Notes under the pieces: generated by a model | Told to the model about the DNA's origin: nothing | Seen by the model: only the letters and a program-made list of their open reading frames with translations | Databases searched by the model: none | Part shown: positions 42,663-52,228 of the stretch, one piece after another | Position numbering within the stretch: position 1 is the stretch's first letter | Layout: each line of letters opens with the position of its first letter | Assembly (NCBI GenBank): GCA_017470525.1 | Contig: JAFUYM010000060.1 | Coordinates: 1-64,000, forward strand | Reading direction: 5' to 3' | Origin: Bacteroidaceae bacterium | Lineage (GTDB): Bacteria > Bacteroidota > Bacteroidia > Bacteroidales > Bacteroidaceae | DNA: 64,000 nt | Made by a program: the position numbers and the translations under genes

Positions 42663-43784
42663 ATGAGAAACGTAACACTTCTTTTAGAGGATGGCACAGC
42701 CTTTCACGGCAAGTCCTTCGGCTACGAAAAGCCCGTGGCTGGCGAAGTGGTCTTCAATACAGCCATGATGGGCTATCCTGAGAGTTTGACCGACCCCTCC
42801 TATGCTGGGCAGATGATGGTGCTCACCTACCCTCTTGTGGGCAACTATGGAGTACCTCCTTTCAGCATCGAAGAGAATGGCATTGCCACCTTCATGGAGA
42901 GCGACAAAATCCATGCCGAAGCCATCATCGTCAGCGACTACAGTACCGAATACTCCCATTGGAACGCCAAGGAAAGCCTTTCCGACTGGCTCAAACGAGA
43001 GCAGATACCCGGCATCACTGGCATCGACACTCGCCAACTCACCAAAGTGCTGCGCGAACATGGCGTGATGATGGGAAAAATCCTTTTCGACGATGAGCCA
43101 GACAACATCCCCACCGCTCAATACGAGGGAGTAAACTACATTGACAAGGTCTCTTGCAAGGAAGTCATTACTTATCAACCTCAAAACGCTGATTCAACCC
43201 ATTCACCCCATAAGAAAGTCCTCCTCGTCGATTGCGGCGTGAAGAACAACATCATCCGTTGCCTGTTGAAACGTGGCGTTGAGGTCATCCGTGTTCCTTG
43301 GAACTATGACTTCAACACGCTCGACTTCGATGGGCTTTTCCTTGCCAATGGTCCTGGCGACCCCGACACAGCGGTGGATGCCGTCGCCCACATCAAGGAG
43401 TTCCTCAAGCATGAAAAGGCAAAGGCGGAGAAGGGCGAAAAGGTTCGTCCCTGCATGGGTATCTGCATGGGCAATCAACTGCTCTCCAAAGCCGCTGGAG
43501 CCACTATCTATAAACTGAAATACGGACACCGTTCCCACAACCAACCCGTTCGTCAAATAGGCACTAACCGTTGTTTCATTACTTCACAAAACCACGGTTA
43601 TGCAGTTGACAGCCAAACACTTCCATCTGATTGGGAGCCTCTCTTCGTCAACATGAACGACGGCTCTAACGAAGGCATTCGCCACAAGAAATACCCTTGG
43701 TTCTCGGCACAGTTCCATCCCGAGGCAGCCAGCGGACCTGTCGATACAGAATTTATGTTTGACGAATTTGTAGAAATCCTTTAA
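42663..43784 (+). CDS. carA: Carbamoyl-phosphate synthase small subunit
   Basis: CarA hydrolyses glutamine and passes ammonia to CarB for carbamoyl phosphate, feeding pyrimidine and arginine synthesis. I start at the ATG at 42663 (373 residues); the open frame continues upstream inside the previous gene but MRNVTLLLEDGTAFHG is the standard N-terminus. The class I amidotransferase motif CMGICMGNQLL holds the nucleophile and resembles eukaryotic forms; the His-Glu pair lies in SAQFHPEAASGP. It sits 19 bases after the PurF-like gene and 12 before carB. Confidence 0.95.
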   Translation: MRNVTLLLEDGTAFHGKSFGYEKPVAGEVVFNTAMMGYPESLTDPSYAGQMMVLTYPLVGNYGVPPFSIEENGIATFMESDKIHAEAIIVSDYSTEYSHWNAKESLSDWLKREQIPGITGIDTRQLTKVLREHGVMMGKILFDDEPDNIPTAQYEGVNYIDKVSCKEVITYQPQNADSTHSPHKKVLLVDCGVKNNIIRCLLKRGVEVIRVPWNYDFNTLDFDGLFLANGPGDPDTAVDAVAHIKEFLKHEKAKAEKGEKVRPCMGICMGNQLLSKAAGATIYKLKYGHRSHNQPVRQIGTNRCFITSQNHGYAVDSQTLPSDWEPLFVNMNDGSNEGIRHKKYPWFSAQFHPEAASGPVDTEFMFDEFVEIL

Positions 43785-43796
43785 GACTTCAAGACA

Positions 43797-46700
43797 ATGA
43801 TAGACAAAAGCATTCAAAAAGTTCTTCTCTTAGGCTCTGGAGCCTTAAAGATTGGTGAGGCTGGCGAGTTCGACTATTCGGGCAGTCAAGCCCTGAAAGC
43901 CCTGAAAGAAGAGGGCATCGAAACCGTCCTCATCAACCCCAACATTGCCACCGTGCAGACATCTGAAGGCGTTGCTGACAAGATTTACTTCTTGCCAGTC
44001 ACGCCTTTTTTTGTTGAAAAAGTCATCCAGAAGGAAAAGCCACAAGGCATCCTCTTGGCTTTCGGAGGACAGACAGCCCTCAACTGCGGTGTACAATTGT
44101 ATCAGCAGAAGATTCTCGAAAAATATAACGTTCAGGTGCTTGGCACTCCTGTTCAGGCAATCATTGACACCGAAGACCGTGAATTGTTCGTCAAGAAACT
44201 GGACGAAATCGATGTCAAGACCATCAAGAGCCACGCTTGCGAAACCATCGAAGCGGCAAGGCAGGCGGCTTCCGACCTTGGCTACCCCGTCATCATCCGC
44301 GCTGCCTATGCTTTGGGCGGTCTCGGTTCTGGCTTCTGCGACAACGAGGAAGAACTGAACAAATTGGCAGAGAAAGCCTTCTCATTCTCTCCACAGGTTT
44401 TGGTGGAGAAGTCGTTGAAGGGTTGGAAAGAGATTGAGTATGAAGTGGTTCGTGACCGTTTCGACAACTGCATCACCGTCTGCAACATGGAGAACTTCGA
44501 CCCTCTCGGCATCCATACCGGAGAGAGCATCGTTATTGCTCCTTCGCAGACACTCACCAACAGCGAATACCACAAACTCCGTGCCCTCGCCATCAAGATT
44601 ATCCGCCACATCGGCATCGTGGGCGAGTGCAACGTGCAGTATGCCTTCGACCCCGAAAGCGAGGACTATCGTGTCATCGAGGTGAATGCCCGCCTGTCCC
44701 GTTCCTCAGCCTTGGCATCGAAAGCAACAGGTTATCCCTTGGCATTCGTGGCAGCCAAACTCGGACTTGGTTACGGGCTTTTCGACCTGAAAAACTCTGT
44801 CACCAAAACCACTTCCGCTTTCTTCGAACCAGCCCTCGACTATGTGGTGTGCAAGATTCCTCGTTGGGACCTCGGCAAGTTCCGCGGTGTAGATAGAGAA
44901 CTTGGCTCCAGCATGAAATCGGTGGGTGAGGTGATGGCGATTGGCAGAACCTTTGAAGAAGCCATCCAGAAGGGTCTTCGCATGATTGGGCAAGGGTTGC
45001 ACGGTTTTGTCGGCAACCATGAACTGGAGATTGACGATGTGGATGCAGCCCTCAAGGCTCCGACGGACAAGCGTGTGCTCGTCGTGGAGAAAGCCCTGCA
45101 CATGGGCTATACCGTTGACCAAATCCACGACCTCACCAAGATTGACAAGTGGTTCTTGCAGAAACTGCAGAACATCCTCAACACCTACACAGAACTGCAA
45201 CAGCGAGGTGCCATCCAGCATGTTGATGCTGAACTGATGCGCCGCGCCAAGGTACAAGGCTTCACCGACTTCCAGATTGCTCGTGCCGTCGGCTTGGAAG
45301 CCCTCATCGACTCAGAAATCGCCACCAAACTGGTGCGCGAACTTCGCAAGCAGATGGGCATTCTCCCCTCCGTCAAGCAAATCGACACCCTTGCCGCCGA
45401 ATACCCTGCACAGACGAACTACCTCTATTTGACCTACCAAGGCAGCGGTTCTGTTTGCAGTGATGGCACCGCTGCACAGGGAACAACCGCCCACGACATC
45501 ACCTACGAAAATGACCGTCGCTCCATCATCGTCCTTGGTTCTGGTGCCTATCGAATTGGTTCAAGTGTCGAGTTTGACTGGTGTGGTGTTCAAGCACTTA
45601 ACACTATCAGGAAGAACGGCTACCGTTCCGTGATGATTAACTATAACCCCGAGACAGTTTCCACCGACTACGACATGTGTGACCGCCTCTACTTCGACGA
45701 ACTCACCTTCGAGCGTGTGATGGACATCATCGAACTGGAGAATCCCCACGGAGTCATCGTCTCCACCGGCGGACAAATCCCCAACAACCTCGCCATGCGT
45801 CTTGACAGCGAGCGTGTTCCCATCCTCGGTACCAGTGCCAAGAGCATCGACAATGCCGAAGACCGCGACAAGTTCTCTGCCATGCTCGATCGCATCGGGG
45901 TGGACCAACCGGCATGGGCAGCCCTCACCTCGATGGACGACATCAACGCCTTCATCGACAAAGTCGGCTTCCCTGTCCTCGTGCGTCCGTCCTACGTGCT
46001 CAGTGGTGCAGCCATGAATGTCTGCTCCAACCAAGAAGAGTTGGAACGTTTCCTTCAACTCGCTGCCAACATCAGCAAGAAACATCCTGTGGTGGTCAGC
46101 AAGTTCCATGAGCACAACAAGGAAATCGAGATGGACGCGGTGGCAAAAGATGGTGAAATCATTGCCTATGCCATCAGCGAACACATCGAGTTTGCGGGTG
46201 TCCACTCGGGCGATGCCACCATCCAGTTCCCACCACAAAAGATATATGTGGAGACCGTTCGCCAAATCAAGAAAGTCTCCAAGAAGATTGCCAAGGAACT
46301 GAACATCTCAGGACCTTTCAATATCCAGTTCCTCGCCGAGCAGAACCATCTGCGTGTCATCGAGTGTAACCTGCGAGCCTCGCGCTCCTTCCCCTTCGTA
46401 TCGAAGGTGCTCAAACTCAACCTTATCGAACTGGCAACCAAAATCATGTTGGGGCTTCCTTTCGAGCGACCCGAAAAGAACCTCTTCGACCTCGACTATG
46501 TGGGCATCAAAGCCAGCCAGTTCTCTTTCAACCGCTTGCAGAAAGCCGACCCTGTATTGGGTGTCGATATGGCATCGACCGGCGAAGTGGGCTGCATCGG
46601 CGATGACACCTCCTCAGCCCTCCTCTGCGCCATGCTCTCAGTGGGGCATCGCATTCCGAAGAAAGGCGTCCTTCTCTCCACAGGCCCCGGCAAACAGAAA

Positions 46701-47063
46701 GCCGACATGCTTCGAGCCGCCCAGCAACTCATTCAGCACGGCTATCACCTTTATGCCACAGGTGGCACCTCTCGCTATCTGGAAGACAACGGCATCCCCA
46801 ACACCCTCGTCCATTGGCCCAGCGAGGAAGGACAGCAACCACAAGCCCTCGACCTGCTCCACAGCCACGACATCGACATGGTGGTCAACGTGCCCAAGAA
46901 CCTCTCCGTCGGCGAACTCACCAACGGCTACAAGATTCGCCGTGCCGCCATCGACCTCAACATCCCTCTCATCACAAACTCTCGCCTCGCTTCTGCCTTC
47001 ATCGATGCCTTCTGCACGAAGAGCCTCGATGACATCGAAATCAAGGCATGGAGTGAGTTCTAA
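43797..47063 (+). CDS. carB: Carbamoyl-phosphate synthase large subunit
   Basis: The 1088-residue large subunit has two tandem ATP-grasp halves. The first (about 1-400) includes LLLGSGALKIGEAGEFDYSG and NMENFDPLGIHTGESI; the second (about 555-940) includes IIVLGSGAYRIGSSVEFDW and EFAGVHSGDATIQFPP. A C-terminal MGS-like allosteric domain (about 955-1080, LLSTGPGKQKADMLRAAQQL, LYATGGTSRYLED) follows. The length and the half-domain order are standard. It is co-transcribed with carA and followed by trmD after six bases. Confidence 0.97.
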   Translation: MIDKSIQKVLLLGSGALKIGEAGEFDYSGSQALKALKEEGIETVLINPNIATVQTSEGVADKIYFLPVTPFFVEKVIQKEKPQGILLAFGGQTALNCGVQLYQQKILEKYNVQVLGTPVQAIIDTEDRELFVKKLDEIDVKTIKSHACETIEAARQAASDLGYPVIIRAAYALGGLGSGFCDNEEELNKLAEKAFSFSPQVLVEKSLKGWKEIEYEVVRDRFDNCITVCNMENFDPLGIHTGESIVIAPSQTLTNSEYHKLRALAIKIIRHIGIVGECNVQYAFDPESEDYRVIEVNARLSRSSALASKATGYPLAFVAAKLGLGYGLFDLKNSVTKTTSAFFEPALDYVVCKIPRWDLGKFRGVDRELGSSMKSVGEVMAIGRTFEEAIQKGLRMIGQGLHGFVGNHELEIDDVDAALKAPTDKRVLVVEKALHMGYTVDQIHDLTKIDKWFLQKLQNILNTYTELQQRGAIQHVDAELMRRAKVQGFTDFQIARAVGLEALIDSEIATKLVRELRKQMGILPSVKQIDTLAAEYPAQTNYLYLTYQGSGSVCSDGTAAQGTTAHDITYENDRRSIIVLGSGAYRIGSSVEFDWCGVQALNTIRKNGYRSVMINYNPETVSTDYDMCDRLYFDELTFERVMDIIELENPHGVIVSTGGQIPNNLAMRLDSERVPILGTSAKSIDNAEDRDKFSAMLDRIGVDQPAWAALTSMDDINAFIDKVGFPVLVRPSYVLSGAAMNVCSNQEELERFLQLAANISKKHPVVVSKFHEHNKEIEMDAVAKDGEIIAYAISEHIEFAGVHSGDATIQFPPQKIYVETVRQIKKVSKKIAKELNISGPFNIQFLAEQNHLRVIECNLRASRSFPFVSKVLKLNLIELATKIMLGLPFERPEKNLFDLDYVGIKASQFSFNRLQKADPVLGVDMASTGEVGCIGDDTSSALLCAMLSVGHRIPKKGVLLSTGPGKQKADMLRAAQQLIQHGYHLYATGGTSRYLEDNGIPNTLVHWPSEEGQQPQALDLLHSHDIDMVVNVPKNLSVGELTNGYKIRRAAIDLNIPLITNSRLASAFIDAFCTKSLDDIEIKAWSEF

Positions 47064-47069
47064 AGCATT

Positions 47070-47771
47070 ATGAGAATAGATATTATCACGGTACTACCAG
47101 AACTCATTGAGCCTTTCACACAAGAAAGCATTCTCGGCAGGGCACAGAAAAAAGGCTTGGCAGAGATTCATGTGCATAACCTGCGCGACTACACAGCCGA
47201 CAAGCATCGGAGAGTAGATGACTACCCCTTTGGTGGTGCAGCGGGCATGCTCATCCAATGCCAGCCTTTGGATGCCTGCATCTCGGCATTGAAGGCAGAG
47301 CGGCACTACGACGAAATCATCTTCACCGCTCCCGACGGCGAGAAGTTTGACCAGCCGATGGCGAACGAGTTGAGTCTCAAGGAGAACATCATCATCATCT
47401 GCGGGCACTACAAAGGTATCGACTACCGCATCCGCGAACATCTTATCACGAAGGAAGTTTCCATCGGTGACTACGTGCTGACAGGTGGTGAACTGGCTGC
47501 AGCAGTGATGGCAGACAGCATCGTGCGTGTCATCCCCGGTGTCATTGGTGACGTGGAAAGTGCGCTTTCCGACTCGTTCCAGGATAATCTGCTCGAGCCG
47601 CCTGTTTATACACGTCCTGCGGAGTATCACCCTGTGTCGAATCCCGACGAGACATGGAGTGTGCCCGAAATCCTCCTTTCAGGGCATGAGGCAAAGATTA
47701 AGGAGTGGGAATATGAACAGGCATTAAAACGCACAAAAGCATTACGTCCAGATTTACTGGAAGAATCATAG
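47070..47771 (+). CDS. trmD: tRNA (guanine-N1)-methyltransferase
   Basis: TrmD methylates G37 of tRNAs with a G36, preventing frameshifts. The 233-residue protein shows the SPOUT trefoil-knot motifs: [50 protein letters not shown], and [10 protein letters not shown]. Length is normal. Unlike the common rpsP-rimM-trmD-rplS context, it follows carB by six bases here, so it is probably the last gene of the glmS transcript. A family B palindromic repeat lies after it in place of a T-run terminator. Confidence 0.95.
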   Translation: MRIDIITVLPELIEPFTQESILGRAQKKGLAEIHVHNLRDYTADKHRRVDDYPFGGAAGMLIQCQPLDACISALKAERHYDEIIFTAPDGEKFDQPMANELSLKENIIIICGHYKGIDYRIREHLITKEVSIGDYVLTGGELAAAVMADSIVRVIPGVIGDVESALSDSFQDNLLEPPVYTRPAEYHPVSNPDETWSVPEILLSGHEAKIKEWEYEQALKRTKALRPDLLEES

Positions 47772-47797
47772 AAGAAAACAAACAGACCATTACAAGT

Positions 47798-47858
47798 GTA
47801 CCCCTCGACTACGCTATCTTGTAGCCGAGGGGTACACTTGTTCGTATCCGAGGGGTAT
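47798..47858. repeat. Triple palindrome, 23-bp period, family B copy 2
   Basis: 15-bp units at 47798-47812 (GTACCCCTCGACTAC), 47821-47835 and 47844-47858 (both inverted orientation), with 8-bp spacers. The layout 15-8-15-8-15 is identical to 32606-32666, but the spacers are unrelated. It sits between convergent trmD and the Na/Pi transporter gene, ending six bases from the latter's stop. Confidence 0.85.
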
Positions 47859-47864
47859 GGTCTA

Positions 47865-49559
47865 TTACGCCACACGTAAACGTGTGCCCATACGTGCTTC
47901 AACTACATTCACTACATAGTCGCCGAGTTTCTCACACTCGTTGATGAGGTCCATGTAGATAGTGCCGACCGCATAGGTGTATTTGTGGTCGTTGATGTCG
48001 TTGATGTTCTGCGCCTTGAGTTGATTGCGATAGTTGTTGATTTCGTTCTCGATGTTGAAGGTCTTGTTCACATCGAAAGACTCCTTGCGACCACCCATGA
48101 GCGAATTCATCTGAGTGAGTGCAGATTCGGTGAGGTCCATCATCTGGTGGATGTGGTCATACTGCTGCTCGTCGAAATGGTCTTGCTTGCCATTAAACTT
48201 GCGGTTGATGGTACGTGCCAAATTGTAGCAAGAGTCGCCGATACTCTCAAGTTCTGAGATTTCGCGCAACATGGCACGAATCTTCGCTTTTGTCTCATCT
48301 GAAAGGTGAGCATCGCTGACTTGGTCGAGATATTTGGCAATCTCCAATTCCATATTATCGGAGATGTTTTCGTACTTCTCGATGCGTGAGAAAAGTTTGG
48401 CAAATGCCTTCTCGTCCTTCTCGGTGAGGAGTTCGCGCACCATGCCGAACATGCGCTGCATGCGGTCGGAGAAGGACTGGATTTCCTTGTGTGCCTCCAG
48501 CACGGAAAGTTCGGGAGTCTTCATGATACCCGAAGTGATGAAGTGCAGACGGAAATCCTCTTCCTCATCCACTTTCTTCGGTTTGATTGCCCAGCAAACG
48601 AACTTCTCGATGTAGGGGATGAACCAGATGAGCAGCAAGGTGTTGCTGACGTTGAAGGCGGAGTGGAAGGTTGCCAGAACGACTGACACTTTCTTGAGGT
48701 CGGGATTGGCTACGTCATAACCAGCGATGTGATAAACGCCATCCAAGAACCAAGGCAGCACAGCGAGCACCCATGCCACACCGAGCACGTTAATGCTCAT
48801 GTGGGCGAATGCCGCGCGACGCGCCTGGGTGTTGGCACCCATTGCCACGATGTTGGAAGTGATGGTGGTGCCGATGTTCTCGCCGAGCACGAGCATGATG
48901 CCCTGGTCGAGATGGAGCACACCCGTAGAACAGAGCGTCATCGTGATTGCCATGATGGCGGCTGAAGACTGCACACAGAGGGTCAGCACCGTACCCATCA
49001 GCAGGAAGAAGAGCGAATTGAGGAAAGTCGGCTCGTTGAATCCGCCGAAGAAAGTCTTAATCACTTCGCTGGTCTCAGGGTCATCCACGAGGCTGAAGCC
49101 CGTCTCCTTCAGCGTGGTCAATCCGAGGAACAGAAATGAGATACCAAAGAGGAAGTCGCCGATGATGCGGCGTTTCTTCATGTAGATGAGGATGATGCCG
49201 ACGAAGAAGGCGGGATAGATAACGTTTGCCACGTTGAACATATCGGTCAAGGACATCAGCCATGCGGTGACCGTCGTACCGATATGGGCACCCATAATAA
49301 CAGAAATCGCCTGCACGAGCGTGAGCAAGCCTGCATTGACAAACGAAACGGTCATCAGCGTTGTGGCTGTAGAACTCTGCACGGCGGCGGTTACGAACAT
49401 ACCCGTCAGGGCACCTGTGAAACGGTTGGTGGTCATGGCTCCGAGCACATGTCGGAGTTGCGGACCTGCCATCTTCTGGAGGGCTTCACTCATGGCTTTC
49501 ATACCAAACATGAGCAGCGCCAACGAACCCAGAAGTTTAAAAATAATCCAAATTGACAT
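47865..49559 (-). CDS. Na+/phosphate cotransporter with PhoU-like tail
   Basis: This 564-residue protein belongs to the NptA/YjbB family. The membrane part (about 1-340) has two inverted repeats with the QSSTATT motif (VQSSTATTLMTVSFVNAG and VQSSAAIMAITMTLCSTG) typical of Na/Pi-II cotransporters. A cytoplasmic PhoU-like helical domain (about 355-545) follows. It would move phosphate with sodium, in or out, and the PhoU part may regulate it. Sodium use fits the oad pump encoded in the same window. Monocistronic with a good promoter. Confidence 0.9.
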   Translation of the reverse strand: MSIWIIFKLLGSLALLMFGMKAMSEALQKMAGPQLRHVLGAMTTNRFTGALTGMFVTAAVQSSTATTLMTVSFVNAGLLTLVQAISVIMGAHIGTTVTAWLMSLTDMFNVANVIYPAFFVGIILIYMKKRRIIGDFLFGISFLFLGLTTLKETGFSLVDDPETSEVIKTFFGGFNEPTFLNSLFFLLMGTVLTLCVQSSAAIMAITMTLCSTGVLHLDQGIMLVLGENIGTTITSNIVAMGANTQARRAAFAHMSINVLGVAWVLAVLPWFLDGVYHIAGYDVANPDLKKVSVVLATFHSAFNVSNTLLLIWFIPYIEKFVCWAIKPKKVDEEEDFRLHFITSGIMKTPELSVLEAHKEIQSFSDRMQRMFGMVRELLTEKDEKAFAKLFSRIEKYENISDNMELEIAKYLDQVSDAHLSDETKAKIRAMLREISELESIGDSCYNLARTINRKFNGKQDHFDEQQYDHIHQMMDLTESALTQMNSLMGGRKESFDVNKTFNIENEINNYRNQLKAQNINDINDHKYTYAVGTIYMDLINECEKLGDYVVNVVEARMGTRLRVA

Positions 49560-49594
49560 ACGATTGAATATTGTGGGATAATAGTTAGTTGTTG

Positions 49595-49627
49595 CAAAGA
49601 TACATCAATTTTTTAGTTTGATACAAA
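49595..49627 (-). promoter_or_regulatory. Promoter of the Na/Pi cotransporter gene
   Basis: Minus strand TTTG (49624-49627) and TATCTTTG (49595-49602), spacing 21; divergent from the GH35 promoter. Confidence 0.75.
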
Positions 49628-49642
49628 AATTCGCAAAGAAAG

Positions 49643-49674
49643 TTTGCTAAGAACTGAAAAAAACAGTACCTTTG
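49643..49674 (+). promoter_or_regulatory. Promoter of the GH35 gene
   Basis: TTTG (49643-49646) and TACCTTTG (49667-49674), spacing 20. It rules out the in-frame ATG at 49672 as the start. Confidence 0.85.
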
Positions 49675-49710
49675 CCACATAAAACCTATAACTTAATACC
49701 TATTTATACA

Positions 49711-52080
49711 ATGAAAAAAATCTTTTGTTTGTTCTCATTGCTGGCAGCAATGATGGTGGTAACACCTACTTTTGCACAAAAAGCAAAGGGAACATTTGAG
49801 GCAGGCGAAGGAACATTCCTGCTCAATGGAAAGCCTTTCGTGGTGAAGGCTGCTGAGATTCATTATCCTCGTATTCCCAAGCCCTATTGGGACCACCGCA
49901 TCAAGATGTGCAAGGCTCTGGGCATGAATACCGTGTGCATCTACATCTTCTGGAACATCCACGAACAGCAGGAAGGTCAGTTCGACTGGACAGGCAACAA
50001 CGATGTGGCTGAGTTCTGCCATCTGGCACAGAAGAACGGGATGTACGTCATCGTGCGTCCAGGACCTTACGTATGTGCCGAGTGGGAAATGGGCGGTCTG
50101 CCTTGGTGGCTCCTGAAGAAGAAGGACATCCGTCTCCGCGAACAAGACCCCTATTTCATGGAGCGTGTGAAGATTTTCGAGGCTGAAGTGGGCAAGCAAT
50201 TGGCTCCGCTGACCATCCAGAATGGCGGCCCCATCATCATGGTACAAGTGGAAAACGAGTATGGTTCATACGGCGAGAACAAGCCATACGTGAGCGAAAT
50301 TCGTGACTGCCTGCGTGGCATCTATGGCGACAAGGTGGCGCTCTTCCAGTGCGACTGGTCTTCCAACTTCGAGAAGAACGGCTTGGACGACCTCGTTTGG
50401 ACGATGAACTTCGGCACAGGTGCCAACATCGACGACCAGTTCCGCCGCCTGAAGCAGTTGCGTCCCAAGGCTCCGCTGATGTGCTCGGAGTTCTGGAGCG
50501 GATGGTTCGACAAATGGGGCGCTCGTCATGAGACCCGTCCGGCGAAGGACATGGTGGCTGGCATGGATGAGATGCTGTCGAAAGGCATTTCCTTCTCCCT
50601 CTACATGACGCATGGAGGCACTTCGTTCGGTCATTGGGCTGGTGCCAACTCTCCCGGCTTCGCTCCCGACGTGACCAGTTACGATTATGATGCCCCCATC
50701 AATGAGTACGGACAAACCACTCCTAAATATTTTGAACTGAGGGAAATGATGCAGAAGTACAGCGATACAAAACTCCCTGCTGTACCCAAACCTGTTGCAC
50801 CAATCATCACCGTGCCAAAATTTGAACTGAAGGAATTTGCACCACTCATCTATGGCTGCGGTGGCTTACAAACAGAAGAGAATCCTAATGACCTTACATT
50901 TGAGTATGCCGGCATGGGATGGGGTTCTATGGTATTTACTCACAGCCGCCTTCCTGAAATTCCGGTGCCAAGCATACTCAGTTTCGATGCCCATGATTAT
51001 GCTCAAGTGTTTATCAATGAGAAGTTCGTAGGCAAGATAGACCGTGTAAAGAACGAAAAGAGCATCACTATTCCTGCAATCAAAAAAGGCGATGCATTAA
51101 CCATTCTGGTAGAAGCAATGGGACGCATCAACTTTGGACGTGCCATCAAGGATTTCAAGGGTATTCCCGGTGATGTGAAAATAGAAGCCACCATCGACGG
51201 CAACGATGTTTGCTATACTTTGAAAGATTGGGAGAAGGTTGGCATCAAGGATGACTATGAAGTGGCTATCAGTGCCTTGGATTGTTTTTCTGGCAAACGG
51301 GTAGATGAATATCATTCTGAAATGCAGCACGATGTCAGGGCTATGGGCTCTCGTGGCTACTACCGTGGCTACTTCAATCTCACCAAAGTGGGTGACACCT
51401 TCCTGAATTTCGAGACATGGGGCAAGGGACAGGTCTATGTGAATGGCCATGCGCTGGGTCGCATCTGGAGCATTGGTCCTCAGCAAACGCTTTACTGCCC
51501 GGGTTGCTGGCTGAAGAAAGGCAAGAACGAGATTATCGTCCTTGATGTCGTTGGTCCCAAGGAGACAATTGTTTGGGGACAGGACAAGCCTGAACTGAAC
51601 AAACTCCAATTGGAGAAAAGCAACAAGCACAACAACATCGGCGACAAGCCCGACCTCAACAGTGCCACTCCTGCTGCCACAGGTACCTTCAATGCTGGCA
51701 ATGGCTGGCAAACCATTAAGTTCAACGCTCCTGCCAAGGGTCGTTACCTCGCCATCGAATGTCTCTCCACTCAGAAGGAGAATGACCGTGTAGCCATTGC
51801 TGAACTCTACCTGCAAGGCACCGACGGCAAGCGCATCTCTCGCGAACCTTGGACAACCAAGTATGCCAACAGCGAGGAAGAAAACGGCAACCACACCGGT
51901 GACAAGGTCTATGACCTGCAAGAATCCACCTACTGGCAGACGGAGAAAAGTGCAACCCTCCCTCACTTGCTAGTCATCGACCTCGGCAGCGAACAGACCA
52001 TCTCCGCCCTCGAATACCTGCCACGTGCTGAACAAGGTGCCCCAGGTAGCGTGAAAAACTACAAGATATATCTCTATTGA
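49711..52080 (+). CDS. GH35 beta-galactosidase with discoidin-like domain
   Basis: This exported glycosidase of 789 residues starts at 49711 (see promoter). Signal peptide MKKIFCLFSLLAAMMVVTPTFAQ. The TIM barrel carries the GH35 signature RPGPYVCAEWEMGGLPWWLL; acid/base Glu183 (VENEYGSYG) and nucleophile Glu260 (CSEFWSGW). Beta-sandwich domains follow, and an F5/8-type C-terminal domain (about 655-789: GRYLAIECLST, LLVIDLGSEQTISALEYLP) may bind glycans. It removes terminal beta-galactose, likely from plant or host glycans, in the periplasm or at the surface. Monocistronic, sharing a two-way terminator with ilvC. Confidence 0.93.
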   Translation: MKKIFCLFSLLAAMMVVTPTFAQKAKGTFEAGEGTFLLNGKPFVVKAAEIHYPRIPKPYWDHRIKMCKALGMNTVCIYIFWNIHEQQEGQFDWTGNNDVAEFCHLAQKNGMYVIVRPGPYVCAEWEMGGLPWWLLKKKDIRLREQDPYFMERVKIFEAEVGKQLAPLTIQNGGPIIMVQVENEYGSYGENKPYVSEIRDCLRGIYGDKVALFQCDWSSNFEKNGLDDLVWTMNFGTGANIDDQFRRLKQLRPKAPLMCSEFWSGWFDKWGARHETRPAKDMVAGMDEMLSKGISFSLYMTHGGTSFGHWAGANSPGFAPDVTSYDYDAPINEYGQTTPKYFELREMMQKYSDTKLPAVPKPVAPIITVPKFELKEFAPLIYGCGGLQTEENPNDLTFEYAGMGWGSMVFTHSRLPEIPVPSILSFDAHDYAQVFINEKFVGKIDRVKNEKSITIPAIKKGDALTILVEAMGRINFGRAIKDFKGIPGDVKIEATIDGNDVCYTLKDWEKVGIKDDYEVAISALDCFSGKRVDEYHSEMQHDVRAMGSRGYYRGYFNLTKVGDTFLNFETWGKGQVYVNGHALGRIWSIGPQQTLYCPGCWLKKGKNEIIVLDVVGPKETIVWGQDKPELNKLQLEKSNKHNNIGDKPDLNSATPAATGTFNAGNGWQTIKFNAPAKGRYLAIECLSTQKENDRVAIAELYLQGTDGKRISREPWTTKYANSEEENGNHTGDKVYDLQESTYWQTEKSATLPHLLVIDLGSEQTISALEYLPRAEQGAPGSVKNYKIYLY

Positions 52081-52094
52081 TTGGTCTTTATCAT

Positions 52095-52152
52095 CTAGAA
52101 AAACTATACCATATAGACCTTCTAGTATTTCTAGTCTTCTAGAAAATCTAAA
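52095..52152. repeat. CTAG repeat, 9-bp period, copy 1
   Basis: CTAG or one-base variants occur at 52095, 52104 (CTAT), 52113 (ATAG), 52122, 52131 and 52139, nearly all nine bases apart. It lies between the GH35 stop and the terminator. A related array lies at 55735-55783; both share CTAGAAAAACTA (on opposite strands). Confidence 0.7.
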
Positions 52153-52156
52153 AAAC

Positions 52157-52204
52157 AAAAAAGGAACGCCTCGGTTGGAAATCCAACCGAGGCGTTCCTT
52201 TTTT
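52157..52204. terminator. Bidirectional terminator of GH35 gene and ilvC
   Basis: A 22-bp perfect stem (52157-52179 with 52182-52204; core GGAACGCCTCGGTTGG) with a two-base loop, flanked by A and T runs, ends both converging genes. Confidence 0.95.
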
Positions 52205-52228
52205 ATGTATATAATATTGAGTCAAGAA